A stretch of 64,000 bases of DNA from Neonectria sp. B-13 (Eukaryota > Ascomycota > Sordariomycetes > Hypocreales > Nectriaceae). The translations under genes and the position numbers were made by a program. The notes under the pieces were generated by a model. It searched no databases. It saw nothing but the letters and a program-made list of their open reading frames with translations, and was not told the DNA's origin. The stretch covers positions 1,860,001 through 1,924,000 of the forward strand of contig NOKP01000005.1 in assembly GCA_002682825.1 (NCBI GenBank), written 5' to 3'. Each line of letters opens with the position of its first letter. Position 1 is the first letter of the stretch. Positions 63,831-64,000 of the stretch are shown here, in pieces.

Positions 63831-64000
63831 ATATTAGTATTATATAATAGTTTATACTTTAAGTTATAGTATTTCTTCTTTAATAGGCCTTATTATCTTA
63901 CTCTTAATATTAATTGTAATTAGATAAAACTAGAGTAGTAAATATTATATCTAATTAATAAACTACTTATCCTTAAGTTAAGATTAGATCTTTTTATAGA
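63831..64000. other. AT-rich DNA at window end
   Basis: No feature recognised. Confidence 0.4.

Overview
The window comes from a filamentous ascomycete (Pezizomycotina, probably a Sordariomycete; inferred). The evidence is short spliceosomal introns of 43-83 nt with GTRNGT-like donors and CTRAC branch sites, a LaeA-like methyltransferase, fungal STAND/NLR-type proteins, an intron-containing tRNA-Ala, and long AT-rich blocks full of repeats carrying the C-to-T and G-to-A changes typical of repeat-induced point mutation (RIP).

Layout. 1-23 kb is a gene-rich arm: the 3' end of an SDR oxidoreductase, a five-exon-scale TLDc protein, a small methyltransferase, a roughly 2206-residue alpha/beta-hydrolase-like/P-loop NTPase/ankyrin/SPRY protein, an unassigned beta-rich protein, a divergently transcribed subtilase, a LaeA-like methyltransferase with about ten exons, and a frameshifted glutathione S-transferase. 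A tRNA-Ala(AGC) gene closes the arm. About 65 bp beyond it starts a RIP-ruined Ty3/Gypsy element (23.5-33.8 kb, 272-bp LTRs, 6-bp target duplication). From there to 50 kb the DNA is nested transposon debris with a few islands that escaped RIP (a solo LTR at 34.8 kb, a Copia RNase H piece at 46 kb, a solo LTR at 50.0 kb). 50.7-54.96 kb is a gene island with one NLR-like gene. 55-64 kb is RIP debris again.

Main biology. Splice-junction analysis shows two NLR-like genes with unusual C-termini. The first ends in a SPRY domain and starts with a hydrolase-like domain that lacks the nucleophile serine. The second, in the island inside heterochromatin, is a NACHT/ankyrin protein whose last exons form a complete ubiquitin-conjugating (E2, UBC) fold with serine in place of the catalytic cysteine. 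The first NLR, the unassigned protein and the subtilase lie side by side and may form a cell-death or allorecognition locus; this is inference, by analogy with fungal subtilase/substrate gene pairs.

Repeats. Two families of about 1 kb, here called R1 and R2, both make 13-14 bp target duplications. Both also have drastically truncated copies (57 bp and 215 bp) that keep the same terminus, which points to target-primed reverse transcription. R3, R4 and a 2.9-kb LTR element with 183-bp LTRs make up the rest. Exon coordinates and frames were derived by hand; no database search was possible.
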